Position numbers and translations under genes: made by a program. Under the pieces are notes generated by a model. That model was not told the origin of the DNA and did not search any database. It worked only from the letters and a program-made list of their open reading frames with translations. From a virus, in the IMG/VR virus record IMGVR_UViG_3300029267_004162, positions 62,001 through 126,000 of that record: a stretch of DNA of 64,000 nucleotides, one strand, 5' to 3'. The stretch's first letter is position 1. Each line of letters starts with the position of its first letter. Below are positions 16,734-25,289 of this stretch, one piece after another.

Positions 16734-17374
16734 AGGTTACCACGTTGTAGAATTTCTTTCTGGCTAGCTACTTGAGCCGAGTGATCTTCAGGATGTTGGG
16801 ATGGTGGTGTTTGGTCACTCGCCTCGCTCAGTTGAGCCTTAACTTCCTCTCGTGTAGCATCCTCTTCTGTCGGTTGAGCGGGTGCTGCGGCGGCGGCTTC
16901 AGATTCTACTTTCGTTTGCAGAGAGTCTAAAAACTGCGTATCCATGAAGGTCTTATGACCATCCATCATCATGTTGTAGGCTGCAACTACTACATCGACG
17001 GGAAGTTGATCAACCACGTCCAGTAGATTATTAGCGATGACATGACGAAGGTTGGTATGCCAGACCCAAAAGTCCAGTTTGGTATAATCACCCGGATAGC
17101 CAAGTTCGACGGGATCGATATCCAATTCATCAAATATCAAAACCGGTTCTTCATCGCGAAGACGAACCTGATAAGTAGCCATGGCTAAAGTTCTACGGGC
17201 GGCTGATTGGATTTGACTCATCCGGCTGGTACCATCCACACCAGCAGCCACCCAACGAGCAGGCTCTCCACTGAGAGGGTAGCAGTTGAAGAAATACCCC
17301 GGTAAAATTTCTACCCATACGAAAGCTGCTTCACCGTTGAGTCGGTTTACTAGATCATCTAGTATGCGTGGCAC
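16730..17374 (-). CDS. Probable tail-assembly chaperone (first)
   Basis: This 214-residue protein has a folded N-terminal 160 residues (FVWVEILPGYFFNCYPLSGE, FDELDIDPVELGYPGDYTKL) and a disordered Ala/Pro/Glu-rich tail from about 163 (ESEAAAAAPAQPTEEDATRE). Structured head plus flexible tail, together with its place two genes before the tape measure, fits a tail-assembly chaperone. GTGA overlap couples it to the next gene. No sequence signature proves it. Confidence 0.5.
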   Translation of the reverse strand: MPRILDDLVNRLNGEAAFVWVEILPGYFFNCYPLSGEPARWVAAGVDGTSRMSQIQSAARRTLAMATYQVRLRDEEPVLIFDELDIDPVELGYPGDYTKLDFWVWHTNLRHVIANNLLDVVDQLPVDVVVAAYNMMMDGHKTFMDTQFLDSLQTKVESEAAAAAPAQPTEEDATREEVKAQLSEASDQTPPSQHPEDHSAQVASQKEILQRGNL

Positions 17375-17392
17375 AACCTTACTCCTCTGTGT

Positions 17393-17968
17393 TTACCGGT
17401 CTAAAGTTTTGTTGTACTGAGCGACTTCTTTTTTTAGTCTCTCATAATCCTTCCGCGTGTTTTTTACGATTACCTCATCATCAGCCGTCTTTTGAGATTT
17501 TTGCATCCTCCTCAATAGCTGACTCATTCCGTGGACCATCTGATTGATGTCTTCTAGCACCTCAGGAGATGGTCCCTTGGCCTTTTTCTTGGCCTTTTTA
17601 CCCTTCTTGGCTACCTGGGGCTTACTCTTGGTCTTCCTAGCCTTCCTGGGGGTTTTCTTGACCTTCTTTTTGACCTTTTTCTTGGCTGCTGCCAAAGCAA
17701 AAGATTCGACATCAGTGATAGCGGTGGCGCCCGGAGAGGGGCCGAAAAGCTGCCAAGGAGCCCGCTTTCGCTTCTTGGCGAAACGAACCACCTCAGCCAA
17801 AAACTGCTTCATGCGGTCACCGGATAGTTTCCGCGTAACCGGGTCACCCTCAGATCGTTGGAGGGTGACCCGGACAGAATGGGGATCGAGAGTCTGGATT
17901 AGACAGGAATTCTTTTGATCCCCAAATAAGACTCGTTGATTAGAACTTCTAACCCAGTAGTAACTCAT
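17393..17968 (-). CDS. Protein with histone-H1-like Lys/Ala linker
   Basis: I choose the ATG that starts MSYYWVRSSNQRVLFG because AGAG precedes it; an earlier in-frame start has no site. Residues 1-90 form a small beta-rich domain. About 45 residues from 95 onward are of low complexity (AAKKKVKKKVKKTPRKARK), like the tail of histone H1 or a bacterial HU-linker protein. The last 55 residues are helical (EDINQMVHGMSQLLRRMQ). Between the tail chaperones and a fibre protein, it may be a virion protein that contacts DNA or an acidic partner. Function unknown. Confidence 0.5.
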   Translation of the reverse strand: MSYYWVRSSNQRVLFGDQKNSCLIQTLDPHSVRVTLQRSEGDPVTRKLSGDRMKQFLAEVVRFAKKRKRAPWQLFGPSPGATAITDVESFALAAAKKKVKKKVKKTPRKARKTKSKPQVAKKGKKAKKKAKGPSPEVLEDINQMVHGMSQLLRRMQKSQKTADDEVIVKNTRKDYERLKKEVAQYNKTLDR

Positions 17969-18040
17969 AGCAATCTCTATCAAACATGTTCTTCTAGTCA
18001 GCGATAAGACCACCTAGTTTACTCACGGTTTTCTCCAATT

Positions 18041-18523
18041 TCAAAAGATGAAAGCGTACCCATCTTGGGCACCCGCAAAATCAATTTCCAGGGTGTCAGG
18101 ACCCATAACTCGTATGGCGTTGGGGAACAACAAAGTATCTGCGTTGTCATAGACCGCCACGTCTGCGAACTGCTGGCCCAGACCATGTGAAATTGTCCAG
18201 GTAGTAGCGGCTGCGCCTTGTATGTGATGATACGTAGGAACGGATGATCCAACGATGTCAATCACAAATACCGTTCCTGCCTGGGGCGAGGAGAAGGTAG
18301 CAACTGAATTGTTGACTGTTAGCACCAACGAATTGGGGTATAGCTCTTGGAATGCCGAATCAAAGAAACGGCAAACCACCTCTTTACCTAGATGGTGAAC
18401 GATATTCCATGTGGGCGATGGGGTAGTAAATTCGTATCGCTCCAGGAAGATACCTTCGGCCAGATGATGCTCACCTAATACTAGGTTGTATCCGGGATAA
18501 GTTGTATGAACGCGATTTAGCAC
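18041..18523 (-). CDS. Fibre-type protein with two W-I-HGLG repeats
   Basis: The protein is two copies of one domain: residues 39-90 (WNIVHHLGKEVVCRFF, YPNSLVLTVN, FSSPQAGTVFVI) and 108-160 (WTISHGLGQQFADVAV, FPNAIRVMGPD, FAGAQDGYAFIF). A third copy occurs near the end of the 1007-residue protein at 19240. Such short beta-sandwich repeats are common on phage fibres and neck appendages. The coding frame starts at GTG 18523, preceded by AGGAG. It is probably a receptor-binding or decoration protein. Confidence 0.6.
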   Translation of the reverse strand: MLNRVHTTYPGYNLVLGEHHLAEGIFLERYEFTTPSPTWNIVHHLGKEVVCRFFDSAFQELYPNSLVLTVNNSVATFSSPQAGTVFVIDIVGSSVPTYHHIQGAAATTWTISHGLGQQFADVAVYDNADTLLFPNAIRVMGPDTLEIDFAGAQDGYAFIF

Positions 18524-18532
18524 GTTGATCTC

Positions 18533-19228
18533 CTAGTCGTAAGGGTCAAATGATACATCATAAGCGTAGAAGCACCAATCGACGTTTACCTTTTGGTATA
18601 GTAGGTTCTTAAAGGTAACCACAAAACCACAAACGTTGGGGTCGCAGTAAGGCACAACCTCTGATCTGGTTATGGAATCATCGTCGGTAATTATTACGAG
18701 GTCTGCCTCGGTGAAGTTTTGTGGGAACTCATATCCCTCAAACGCCACCCCATACACACCATTTTCTAATTGACCTACTACATAGCCATAACCATTGAAG
18801 GCGGTTCCGTCGTTATTGACACACCCTAGGGCTACAGCATAAAGGTCTTCGCCATCAGCGCCATCGGTACCATCAGCGCCATCTGTTCCATCAGCGCCAT
18901 CTGTTCCATCAGCGCCATCTGTTCCATCAGCGCCATCTGTTCCATCTGTTCCATCGGTACCATCTGTTCCATCAGCACCATCAGCACCATCAGCACCATC
19001 AGCACCATCAGCACCATCAGCACCAGTTTCACCCTGGGGTCCTGCTTCACCTTGAAGGCCGGGCAGGCCCTGAAGAAGAGGTGGTCTATTAGCCTCTTGG
19101 GCATTATCGATTACTTCACTAATGAATGCGGCAGTTCCGACTCCTAATAGGTCTACACCAGAGACGGGGCATCCCCCGCTAAGAACCGGAATAAGAACAA
19201 GTGCCAATACAATACAATAACGTTTCAT
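18533..19228 (-). CDS. Collagen-like lipoprotein
   Basis: The N-terminus is a lipoprotein signal (IVLALVLIPVLSGGC, Cys20). Residues 52-125 are uninterrupted Gly-X-Y triplets, first LQGLPGLQGEAGPQGETGA, then repeated Gly-Ala-Asp and Gly-Thr-Asp. The C-terminal 100 residues form a Cys-containing globular domain (VALGCVNNDG, VVPYCDPNVCGFVV, VDWCFYAYD), probably the trimerising head. Collagen triplets are common in phage fibres. Combining them with a lipid anchor is unusual and implies display on the host or virion membrane. An AAAGGA ribosome site precedes the ATG. Confidence 0.8.
   Translation of the reverse strand: MKRYCIVLALVLIPVLSGGCPVSGVDLLGVGTAAFISEVIDNAQEANRPPLLQGLPGLQGEAGPQGETGADGADGADGADGADGADGTDGTDGTDGTDGADGTDGADGTDGADGTDGADGTDGADGEDLYAVALGCVNNDGTAFNGYGYVVGQLENGVYGVAFEGYEFPQNFTEADLVIITDDDSITRSEVVPYCDPNVCGFVVTFKNLLYQKVNVDWCFYAYDVSFDPYD
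18852..19026 (-). repeat. Collagen-like triplet coding repeat
   Basis: This stretch encodes the Gly-X-Asp triplets. The DNA is a tandem array of 9- and 18-bp units (GGT-GCT-GAT, GGA-ACA-GAT) that differ mostly at third positions. Such arrays change length by slippage or recombination, so triplet number may vary between isolates while remaining in frame. Confidence 0.8.
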
Positions 19229-19239
19229 TGCGGATTCCT

Positions 19240-22200
19240 TTAGTAAACACCCTGTTCATCCGGGACCAAATAACGACCCAGGACCGGTGCGATGAACGCT
19301 TGAGCAGGAGTAATCTCTCCAAAACCAGACCGATTTACACCGGTAAACAATTTGAGGACACCTGCATCATTGACCAGGTTAACCAAGGCGACTAGACCCG
19401 AAGTAATAGGAGGTAGACCAGTGAGAGTAGCCCTACCAGCCTGCGGGGTAGACCAAGTAACACGAGTTACTGATTCGTCTATGTTTTCCACAGAGTTGGG
19501 GAATACATCGGTCCAGGTACCCATGACATCTTCATAGAACTTGGCAGTCACAACACGTGTGCCGAATCCATGTGTGATGGTCCATACGGTAGATGGAATG
19601 GTTTGATTATGAACCAATTGACTACCGGTGTCACTCTTAGGCTCAAGCAAGTCACCCTTGGGATAAGCAAGAGCGGTTACCTTATCGATCCACACCCCGG
19701 CTATAGGAATATCTGACACGAAGGGATAAGACTTCAAGTCCATGACTGCGGTATCACCACGCACATACAGGGATGGGTCAAGAGCAGCGTTGCGACCAGC
19801 ATCACCAATGATGTGTTTAACACCACCGAACTGAGGGAAGACCTGACCAATGGGGGTCAAGTAATTGGCACCCGGATTAGCTGTACCATCTGTTGTGGCT
19901 ATAAAGCGACCTTCAGATAAGAAGTAAAGCTGATCAGCGGTAGCTGTGGAGAGAAGCTGGAATTGTTCTTGTCTGGGCAACATGTTGTACCAGACTCGAA
20001 TTATATCTGATTGATCCAGGTGACGGCTTTGGATTACACCTAGGTAAGCACTAGGTGCCACACCTGTTACCAGACTACCGTTTCGTGTTCCCGTGGTGGT
20101 TTGATAAACAAAGCTGCCTACCTCCAAGTTGCCTCCGGCTGGAACCGGACCAACTCGATCACGGGTTAACATGCGAACGAAGCCACGCATTCCCGGACGC
20201 CAATCAAGATAAACCTGACCTGGTTCCATGGGATGAATGGTCAGGGTATCGCCCGGATTAATGGCTCCACTAAAAGCACTATCAACCTCGACTTCTTGCG
20301 TGGTGTGATCATAGGCAATGATGAGACGAAGCTCTCCAGCCGAACCGGTAGACGAGCCAATAACCTGTAACCATTCACCCACGTACGATCCAGCAACAGT
20401 AGAACCGCTGGTCAAGATGACATGCGTAGGAGCACCACCGGGTGTGGAGCTAGTGGCAACGCCATTGAAAGTAAAGTTATCCAGATTAACCAAGTCCCCA
20501 TCGATAAGGGGATAAGCAGTAGAACCATCTTCAGCTAGAAGGGGCAGGCCCTCGGTAACGTGGCGGAAACCACCGCCAGCGGGATAAAGAATTTGACACC
20601 AGATTACGCAAGTTTCACCGGAGTGAGCAGCGTGATCAGTTACATCGACCACACAAGCTGCTGAACTAGTGCCCAGGCCGCTCCAAGGAGTTGACAGAAC
20701 CACTGACGAAATGTTACCTGATGCGTCCACCCAATGCATAATTGGGGCTGTAGTATGGACATATGGGTCTCCGCTCAGAGAAGTTGTATTCAGAGTAACT
20801 GCTCGACTGGAGGGGTCATATGTCAGGAGATTAGCGGGATTTTCTGAGCCAGGTAGACCTTGAGTAAAGCGGCTCACCATATCCATGAGATTAGCTTTAT
20901 CTGACCAGTGATTTCGGCAGTTGTCTGGGAACATGGTCAGAGAAGCATCATTACCCTCATCCAGCCAAACACCGACTTGGTGTCCAGCACCGAAAGGATT
21001 GTTAGTCCCAATGCCCCCGCCTGTTAGCATGTTGGTACCTCGGATACCATTTCCAGAGATGGCACCAGAAGCAACACCAAACTCATCCTCTCCCCAATCC
21101 ACCACGTTTTGGCCAGACAGTAAAGCCTGCGACATGGATTCCATGATAGTTGAAAGGCCATTCAACAGCACTGTATGACGGAAGTCACAAATGTCCTGAG
21201 GATAGACCACATCAAAGAATTGGGCGTCTGGACGACCGTTCTGGCCACCACCACCGGCTAGACTGCCTTGGGTACCATCAGCGGTATTCAGGGCAGAACC
21301 ATTGCCATTGGTATGACTCCAAATGTCTTGGTTACGACGGTGGATACCACACAGAGGAATAGCGTAGACAAAACCATCGACAGTTTCTAGACCAGAACCA
21401 GTTTTGTCTCCAGCCCCACCAGTACCAGCCCGGAATAACATGGTATCACCCAACAGTTCATTCATCTGCTGGAAGATTTTACCAGAGACGGGTGCGCCAG
21501 TTGCGCCACGTGCCTCAACGGCTGCGTTATCGATACCGAATGGTGTAGCACCGGCTGGATCGAGCCAATCAGCACTGGCTGGACCATCAATTACACGAAC
21601 ACGATATCGGATTTGGAAATATTGGCCATTGGTTTGGTGGCCAATGGTACTTACTACGGCAGGATCCACAGGATCAGCAACTGAGCCACCAACGTAATCA
21701 ACGTTGCCATACGGGAAGAACGTTGGACTGGTAGTGCTGACTTCTTCCATCCAGACTTCTAGGAAGACCAAGTCCTGCCGATACCCAGTTCCAGGGGCGG
21801 CTGACAAAGTAATAGGGAATTCCCAACCGCTGGTATCGTCTTGAATCAACGACAGAAGAGTGCCATTGACCAGAGCCAATGGTGCTTCTCGGCCAATATC
21901 GTGGCGAGCGAGCAGGAATTGATTGGCGACGGTTAGATCACAATAGACACCAGGGAATGCGGGAGTAAGACCAGCAAAGGGTCTACGTGAACCCAAATTA
22001 GTGAAACCGCTCTTACCAAGTGCTTGGGCCAAACCGCGAAGACGACCCAAGGCGTTTTCACCACTAGCAAGTAAACTACTAGCAGAGGAAACAGGTTCCC
22101 AGGCGGAATTGCCACCCACATAGAAAACACCTGCACCAATGTCATACAGGAGCCTACCTAGATCGGCAGGATTACTGTAGGTAGGGAGAGAATTAGGTGG

Positions 22201-22263
22201 AACGGAAGTATCCACCCTCTGGACGATGATTGGCCCAGTTGCTTCAATTTTATGAAACTTCAT
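19240..22263 (-). CDS. Large baseplate/tail-fibre protein, 1007 aa
   Basis: Residues 1-60 hold a short fibre-type start (IIVQRVDTSVPPNSLP, LGRLLYDIGAGVFYVGGNSA). Residues 110-240 carry FLLARHDIGREAPLALVNG, YRQDLVFLEVWMEEV and YFQIRYRVRVIDGP, a pattern I associate with large phage baseplate or fibre proteins. Near residue 890 WTITHGFGTRVVTAKFY begins a copy of the repeat found twice in the protein at 18041. The gene is preceded by a structured leader that buries its ribosome site. It is likely the main baseplate wedge or fibre hub protein. Family name not certain. Confidence 0.55.
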   Translation of the reverse strand: MKFHKIEATGPIIVQRVDTSVPPNSLPTYSNPADLGRLLYDIGAGVFYVGGNSAWEPVSSASSLLASGENALGRLRGLAQALGKSGFTNLGSRRPFAGLTPAFPGVYCDLTVANQFLLARHDIGREAPLALVNGTLLSLIQDDTSGWEFPITLSAAPGTGYRQDLVFLEVWMEEVSTTSPTFFPYGNVDYVGGSVADPVDPAVVSTIGHQTNGQYFQIRYRVRVIDGPASADWLDPAGATPFGIDNAAVEARGATGAPVSGKIFQQMNELLGDTMLFRAGTGGAGDKTGSGLETVDGFVYAIPLCGIHRRNQDIWSHTNGNGSALNTADGTQGSLAGGGGQNGRPDAQFFDVVYPQDICDFRHTVLLNGLSTIMESMSQALLSGQNVVDWGEDEFGVASGAISGNGIRGTNMLTGGGIGTNNPFGAGHQVGVWLDEGNDASLTMFPDNCRNHWSDKANLMDMVSRFTQGLPGSENPANLLTYDPSSRAVTLNTTSLSGDPYVHTTAPIMHWVDASGNISSVVLSTPWSGLGTSSAACVVDVTDHAAHSGETCVIWCQILYPAGGGFRHVTEGLPLLAEDGSTAYPLIDGDLVNLDNFTFNGVATSSTPGGAPTHVILTSGSTVAGSYVGEWLQVIGSSTGSAGELRLIIAYDHTTQEVEVDSAFSGAINPGDTLTIHPMEPGQVYLDWRPGMRGFVRMLTRDRVGPVPAGGNLEVGSFVYQTTTGTRNGSLVTGVAPSAYLGVIQSRHLDQSDIIRVWYNMLPRQEQFQLLSTATADQLYFLSEGRFIATTDGTANPGANYLTPIGQVFPQFGGVKHIIGDAGRNAALDPSLYVRGDTAVMDLKSYPFVSDIPIAGVWIDKVTALAYPKGDLLEPKSDTGSQLVHNQTIPSTVWTITHGFGTRVVTAKFYEDVMGTWTDVFPNSVENIDESVTRVTWSTPQAGRATLTGLPPITSGLVALVNLVNDAGVLKLFTGVNRSGFGEITPAQAFIAPVLGRYLVPDEQGVY

Positions 22264-22323
22264 CTAGTTTCTCCTTCGTGGTAACTTGTCCCGATTCAAC
22301 ACCATGTTGAATCGTCGAAGGTA
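22264..22323 (-). promoter_or_regulatory. Structured leader that can pair with the SD of the 1007-aa gene
   Basis: Upstream CCTTCG (22316-22321) can pair with CGAAGG (22273-22278), which overlaps the AAGGAG ribosome site. Between them lies a 9-bp hairpin (GATTCAACA-TGG-TGTTGAATC) and then GGGACAAGTTACCA. The same arrangement, with near-identical GGGACAAAGTTACCACGAAGGAG flanks but a different inner hairpin, occurs before the gene at 23380. Conserved outer parts with a compensating inner stem point to selection for RNA structure. A translational control element is the likely role. Confidence 0.6.
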
Positions 22324-22330
22324 CATAGAC

Positions 22331-23371
22331 CTAATGGACTGGTTTTTGTTGCCCCTTCCGACGAATAGCTTGATTCAAGGCTTTGTTCTGTGTGACGAGT
22401 TTACGAATTTCAGTTTGTCCGCTTGCTAGACCTTTGAGTATTTCCAGCATCCTATCGATAGATTTCTCCAATCTCTTGATGTCACCCTTACCCCGGAGAA
22501 AATCAAAGAGCCCCGATTGAATAGGAGTGCTTTCTACTATTTCTGATACCGTGGCTAGTTCAGCGTAGATTCGATCCCACGGATCTGGATGGCATTCGGC
22601 CAGCAACAAACATTGTGAGGCCAATACTGATTTGATAGGCCCGGACTGATTACCAATTACTTGAACTGGGCAATTTAGGGCCATGGCTACGTTTTGTGGA
22701 GCTTGTTGTTCAAATGGGCTACTGTGCCACTTCCAATACAAAGACCCCGACCCAGGCTGACTGAGCGTGTCCCTGATCTTCTGGCCATTATCTCGATAAG
22801 GGATTTTCTGGGAGCCAAACCAGAATTCGGCGATTTGGGATCCAGTTTGGCCTCGCCAAACATCAAACCCTTTCTTCCTGATTTCCTCTAGATCGGGGGT
22901 TTGATTGAGGAGGTGATAGGTAGCTTGGCTTGGGGACTCCATCACCTCTAGTACAATGGCATCCCCAGGTAAACCGGGGAATTCGACCAACAAACGATTT
23001 GGGAACCCTTTGGTTTTCTGTCCCAGAAACCTGGACTCCCGAAGTGGTTTCGGACCGATCATCTGTCTAACTGATTCAATAATCGGGGTTGCCCAGTTTT
23101 TTGGATTGGAAGAGACCACACGGCGCTGCTCACCAGCCAAAGTGATAACAGCCGAAAGGCTTTTATTTTTTTGTAATAGAACAACCAAATCACTAGGACG
23201 AAAATGGACACCAACTTCAAAAGGTTTCTTGCCCACAGCCGCTTTGTATAGCAGAGTGAGTATCCCTTTGTTTTGTTTAGCAGAATAAATCTCGGCTTGG
23301 TTAGTGACCAGCCTTATTTCGCGGAGCAAGGGCTTGACTAAATTGGTTTTGATTCGCTTTAAGACAGTCAT
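22331..23371 (-). CDS. Hypothetical structural-region protein, 346 aa
   Basis: A protein of 346 residues beginning MTVLKRIKTNLVKPLLREIR, with AGGTC before the ATG. Residues 50-130 are beta-rich (VGVHFRPSDLVVLLQKN). The middle contains VWRGQTGSQIAEFWFGSQ. The last 60 residues form a coiled-coil helix (DIKRLEKSIDRMLEILKGL). I do not recognise it. Between the fibre gene and another structural gene, a baseplate or tail-tip part is likely. Confidence 0.5.
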   Translation of the reverse strand: MTVLKRIKTNLVKPLLREIRLVTNQAEIYSAKQNKGILTLLYKAAVGKKPFEVGVHFRPSDLVVLLQKNKSLSAVITLAGEQRRVVSSNPKNWATPIIESVRQMIGPKPLRESRFLGQKTKGFPNRLLVEFPGLPGDAIVLEVMESPSQATYHLLNQTPDLEEIRKKGFDVWRGQTGSQIAEFWFGSQKIPYRDNGQKIRDTLSQPGSGSLYWKWHSSPFEQQAPQNVAMALNCPVQVIGNQSGPIKSVLASQCLLLAECHPDPWDRIYAELATVSEIVESTPIQSGLFDFLRGKGDIKRLEKSIDRMLEILKGLASGQTEIRKLVTQNKALNQAIRRKGQQKPVH

Positions 23372-23379
23372 TATAAGAC

Positions 23380-23961
23380 CTACTTATTGGGGGTACCGAT
23401 TGGACCCTCGGTCCGTTCCCTTGCCCATTTTCCACTATAACCTTTACCCCAGGTATTAGTGCCTTGGCGGAAAGTACGTCCACCCATTGTACGAACTTGC
23501 ATCCGACGATCACGAGCAGACATACCCGCCATGCCTTTGCCAAAACGACCCTGAGGACTGGTATTCCATCCGCGTCCCAAGTAGCTACGTTCGAATGGCT
23601 GGTGGGGCATGGTAGCTACGAATCCAATATAATGTAATTGGTTATCGAATAGCCCCTTTTCAATACCCACTCGAAGCTTGTCATACAACAGAGCAATTTT
23701 GTTGAGAGGATTCATGCCCACTTCGATCACAATAGGATCTGAAGCGAACTGGACTGCTGCTCTTGCTGGCCACGGCATAGTTCCGTGCTCAAATCGCATA
23801 GCAGACATCCAGTGGTGTGGAATGTCCTTGAATTGCGCACTGAGAGTATACTGCGGCATCATCAGATAGAAGATACCCCAGTCATTATGGAATCCCTCAA
23901 ATATGGGATTCGGAATATGCTGTAGTTGCAAATCAGGACGAATAGTGAGGGTCTGTGACAT
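23380..23961 (-). CDS. Structural protein, 193 aa, leader-controlled
   Basis: The ATG at 23961 follows GAAGGAG at eight bases; a GTG 39 bases upstream lies before the ribosome site and is not used. The N-terminal 135 residues form a folded domain (WGIFYLMMPQYTLSAQFKDI, PIVIEVGMNPLNKIALLYDK). The last 60 are Gly/Arg-rich and basic (GKGMAGMSARDRRMQVRTMG). Shared leader structure with the 1007-residue gene suggests joint control of two virion parts. Specific role unknown. Confidence 0.55.
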   Translation of the reverse strand: MSQTLTIRPDLQLQHIPNPIFEGFHNDWGIFYLMMPQYTLSAQFKDIPHHWMSAMRFEHGTMPWPARAAVQFASDPIVIEVGMNPLNKIALLYDKLRVGIEKGLFDNQLHYIGFVATMPHQPFERSYLGRGWNTSPQGRFGKGMAGMSARDRRMQVRTMGGRTFRQGTNTWGKGYSGKWARERTEGPIGTPNK

Positions 23962-24014
23962 ACTAAAAACTCCTTCGTGGTAACTTTGTCCCGGCACCAC
24001 TTAGCCGTCGAAGG
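23962..24014 (-). promoter_or_regulatory. Structured leader, second copy
   Basis: CCTTCG (24009-24014) can pair with CGAAGG (23972-23977), covering the ribosome site of the next gene. Inside is a shorter hairpin (CGGC-TAAGTGGT-GCCG) followed by GGGACAAAGTTACCA. Compared with the leader at 22264, the flanks are almost identical while the inner stem differs in sequence yet remains a stem. This supports a shared RNA fold rather than a simple duplication. Confidence 0.6.
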
Positions 24015-24020
24015 AAAGGG

Positions 24021-25289
24021 TTATTGTGATTGTTGTTCTATATAAGTCTTAATTCTGTTTACAAATTGCTTATAATTGGTCTTCCCCTCCGTAAAGACAA
24101 ACACTCTATAGCCTGCTTTTTTCAATTTCGACATTTTAGTTTTAATAGCCTGTTGTCTTTTCTTATCCCCATAGAGGAAATCGGACTGGTGCGCGGTTCC
24201 ATCATACTCCACCACCAGGTTTAATTTGTGATTAATGGCATCTACGACTGCCCGAAGATTATCTATGCCAGGGGATTTCCTTCGTTCAAAAAGAACACCT
24301 GTATCACGTTGCAAAGTGCTGATAAATGTTTCTTCGGCTCCACTACTAATCTTGGTCAGACCTAATCGCCGAATAAACTCTGACCAATTCCCAAAGACAT
24401 GTTCTGCATGGGCAGCAGTGTACCGTTTACTATGTTTGTTAAAGAGGGGACGAGTCAAGAACTCTCTTCCCGTGTCTTGCTTGATCAGTTTTACGATCCG
24501 GCGACCTTCCAACATCAAAGCCATATCTGGCTTCACCAAGGAACGGTCCATAATTTTGTGTGTTTTGACATCTTGAGTTTTGGTGATATAAGTGGTGTGT
24601 TGTTCCGGTACAAAAACATCTTCCCACCCCTTAGTGGTTTTACACCGAAAAATGTACCCCAACCGAGCGTGGCCATCTAGTAGAACAACTGAGTGTTTCT
24701 CATCAGCTTTCTTAGTTTTACGAAGTTTATGGCCTTTTCGTAAACTTAACTTGGTTTGAATCCGGTCACGACCCGTATTGAGGCCATAAGCGATAGCCTC
24801 TGGTACCCACACCTTAATTTTGTCGTCTACGAATTGAACTTGAACCAAACCACGTTTGGGATTAAAATCAATTGTCTTTGCCCAGAACCATGCTAATCCA
24901 CCTGTCTTAGCAGCTACGGGATTGTCATTTTTATCGAGCCAGATTTTGACCTTCTTATTTAAGGATCGTTTAAGAGTCCACTTACGGGCCTTGTCTTGAA
25001 CTACTCGATAAACTGTCATAGGACGAATAGTAGAGTATTCACCACCAGGACTAGCCATTCCTACTGCCATCGCTTGGAGATCATGGCGAGTATAAAATCC
25101 TGGAGCAGGACCAAGCCCAATCTTCTCTAAAGCCTCGACAAACCGAGAGAATTGACTCCGCTTGGGAAACCTATGCACATATTCTGGCCAAGTAGTAGAG
25201 GTGGTGGGTCGACCTTTTCCCGGCCAATCCAAAAACTCTTCTAGGTGAATACTGGTACCTATGCGTTGTAGTAGCTGAGTGAAAGTCAT
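24021..25289 (-). CDS. Protein with C-terminal Vsr/DUF559-like nuclease domain
   Basis: A 422-residue protein whose ATG overlaps the upstream stop as TAATG. Residues 1-300 show repeated short units (ARKWTLKRSLNKKVKIWLD, DFNPKRGLVQVQFVDDKIKV) and a segment LLDGHARLGYIFRCKTTKG. From about 330 the protein reads GLTKISSGAEETFISTLQRD, LNLVVEYDGTAHQSDF and KMSKLKKAGYRVFVFTEG. This matches the E-x(n)-D-x(n)-E/Y core of very-short-patch-repair / DUF559 nucleases. In phages such enzymes are often mobile (homing) nucleases. Insertion in the tail operon fits that, but the TAATG coupling argues it is well integrated. Confidence 0.6.
   Translation of the reverse strand: MTFTQLLQRIGTSIHLEEFLDWPGKGRPTTSTTWPEYVHRFPKRSQFSRFVEALEKIGLGPAPGFYTRHDLQAMAVGMASPGGEYSTIRPMTVYRVVQDKARKWTLKRSLNKKVKIWLDKNDNPVAAKTGGLAWFWAKTIDFNPKRGLVQVQFVDDKIKVWVPEAIAYGLNTGRDRIQTKLSLRKGHKLRKTKKADEKHSVVLLDGHARLGYIFRCKTTKGWEDVFVPEQHTTYITKTQDVKTHKIMDRSLVKPDMALMLEGRRIVKLIKQDTGREFLTRPLFNKHSKRYTAAHAEHVFGNWSEFIRRLGLTKISSGAEETFISTLQRDTGVLFERRKSPGIDNLRAVVDAINHKLNLVVEYDGTAHQSDFLYGDKKRQQAIKTKMSKLKKAGYRVFVFTEGKTNYKQFVNRIKTYIEQQSQ

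Noticed and set aside
15762-17374. Programmed frameshift between tail-assembly genes
   Set aside because: The two genes overlap by only four bases (GTGA) and I see no slippery heptamer near the end of the first, so they look separately translated.
18852-19026. CRISPR array or diversity-generating repeat
   Set aside because: The repeat encodes in-frame Gly-X-Y triplets without spacers. No reverse transcriptase or template repeat was found near the LamG or collagen genes.
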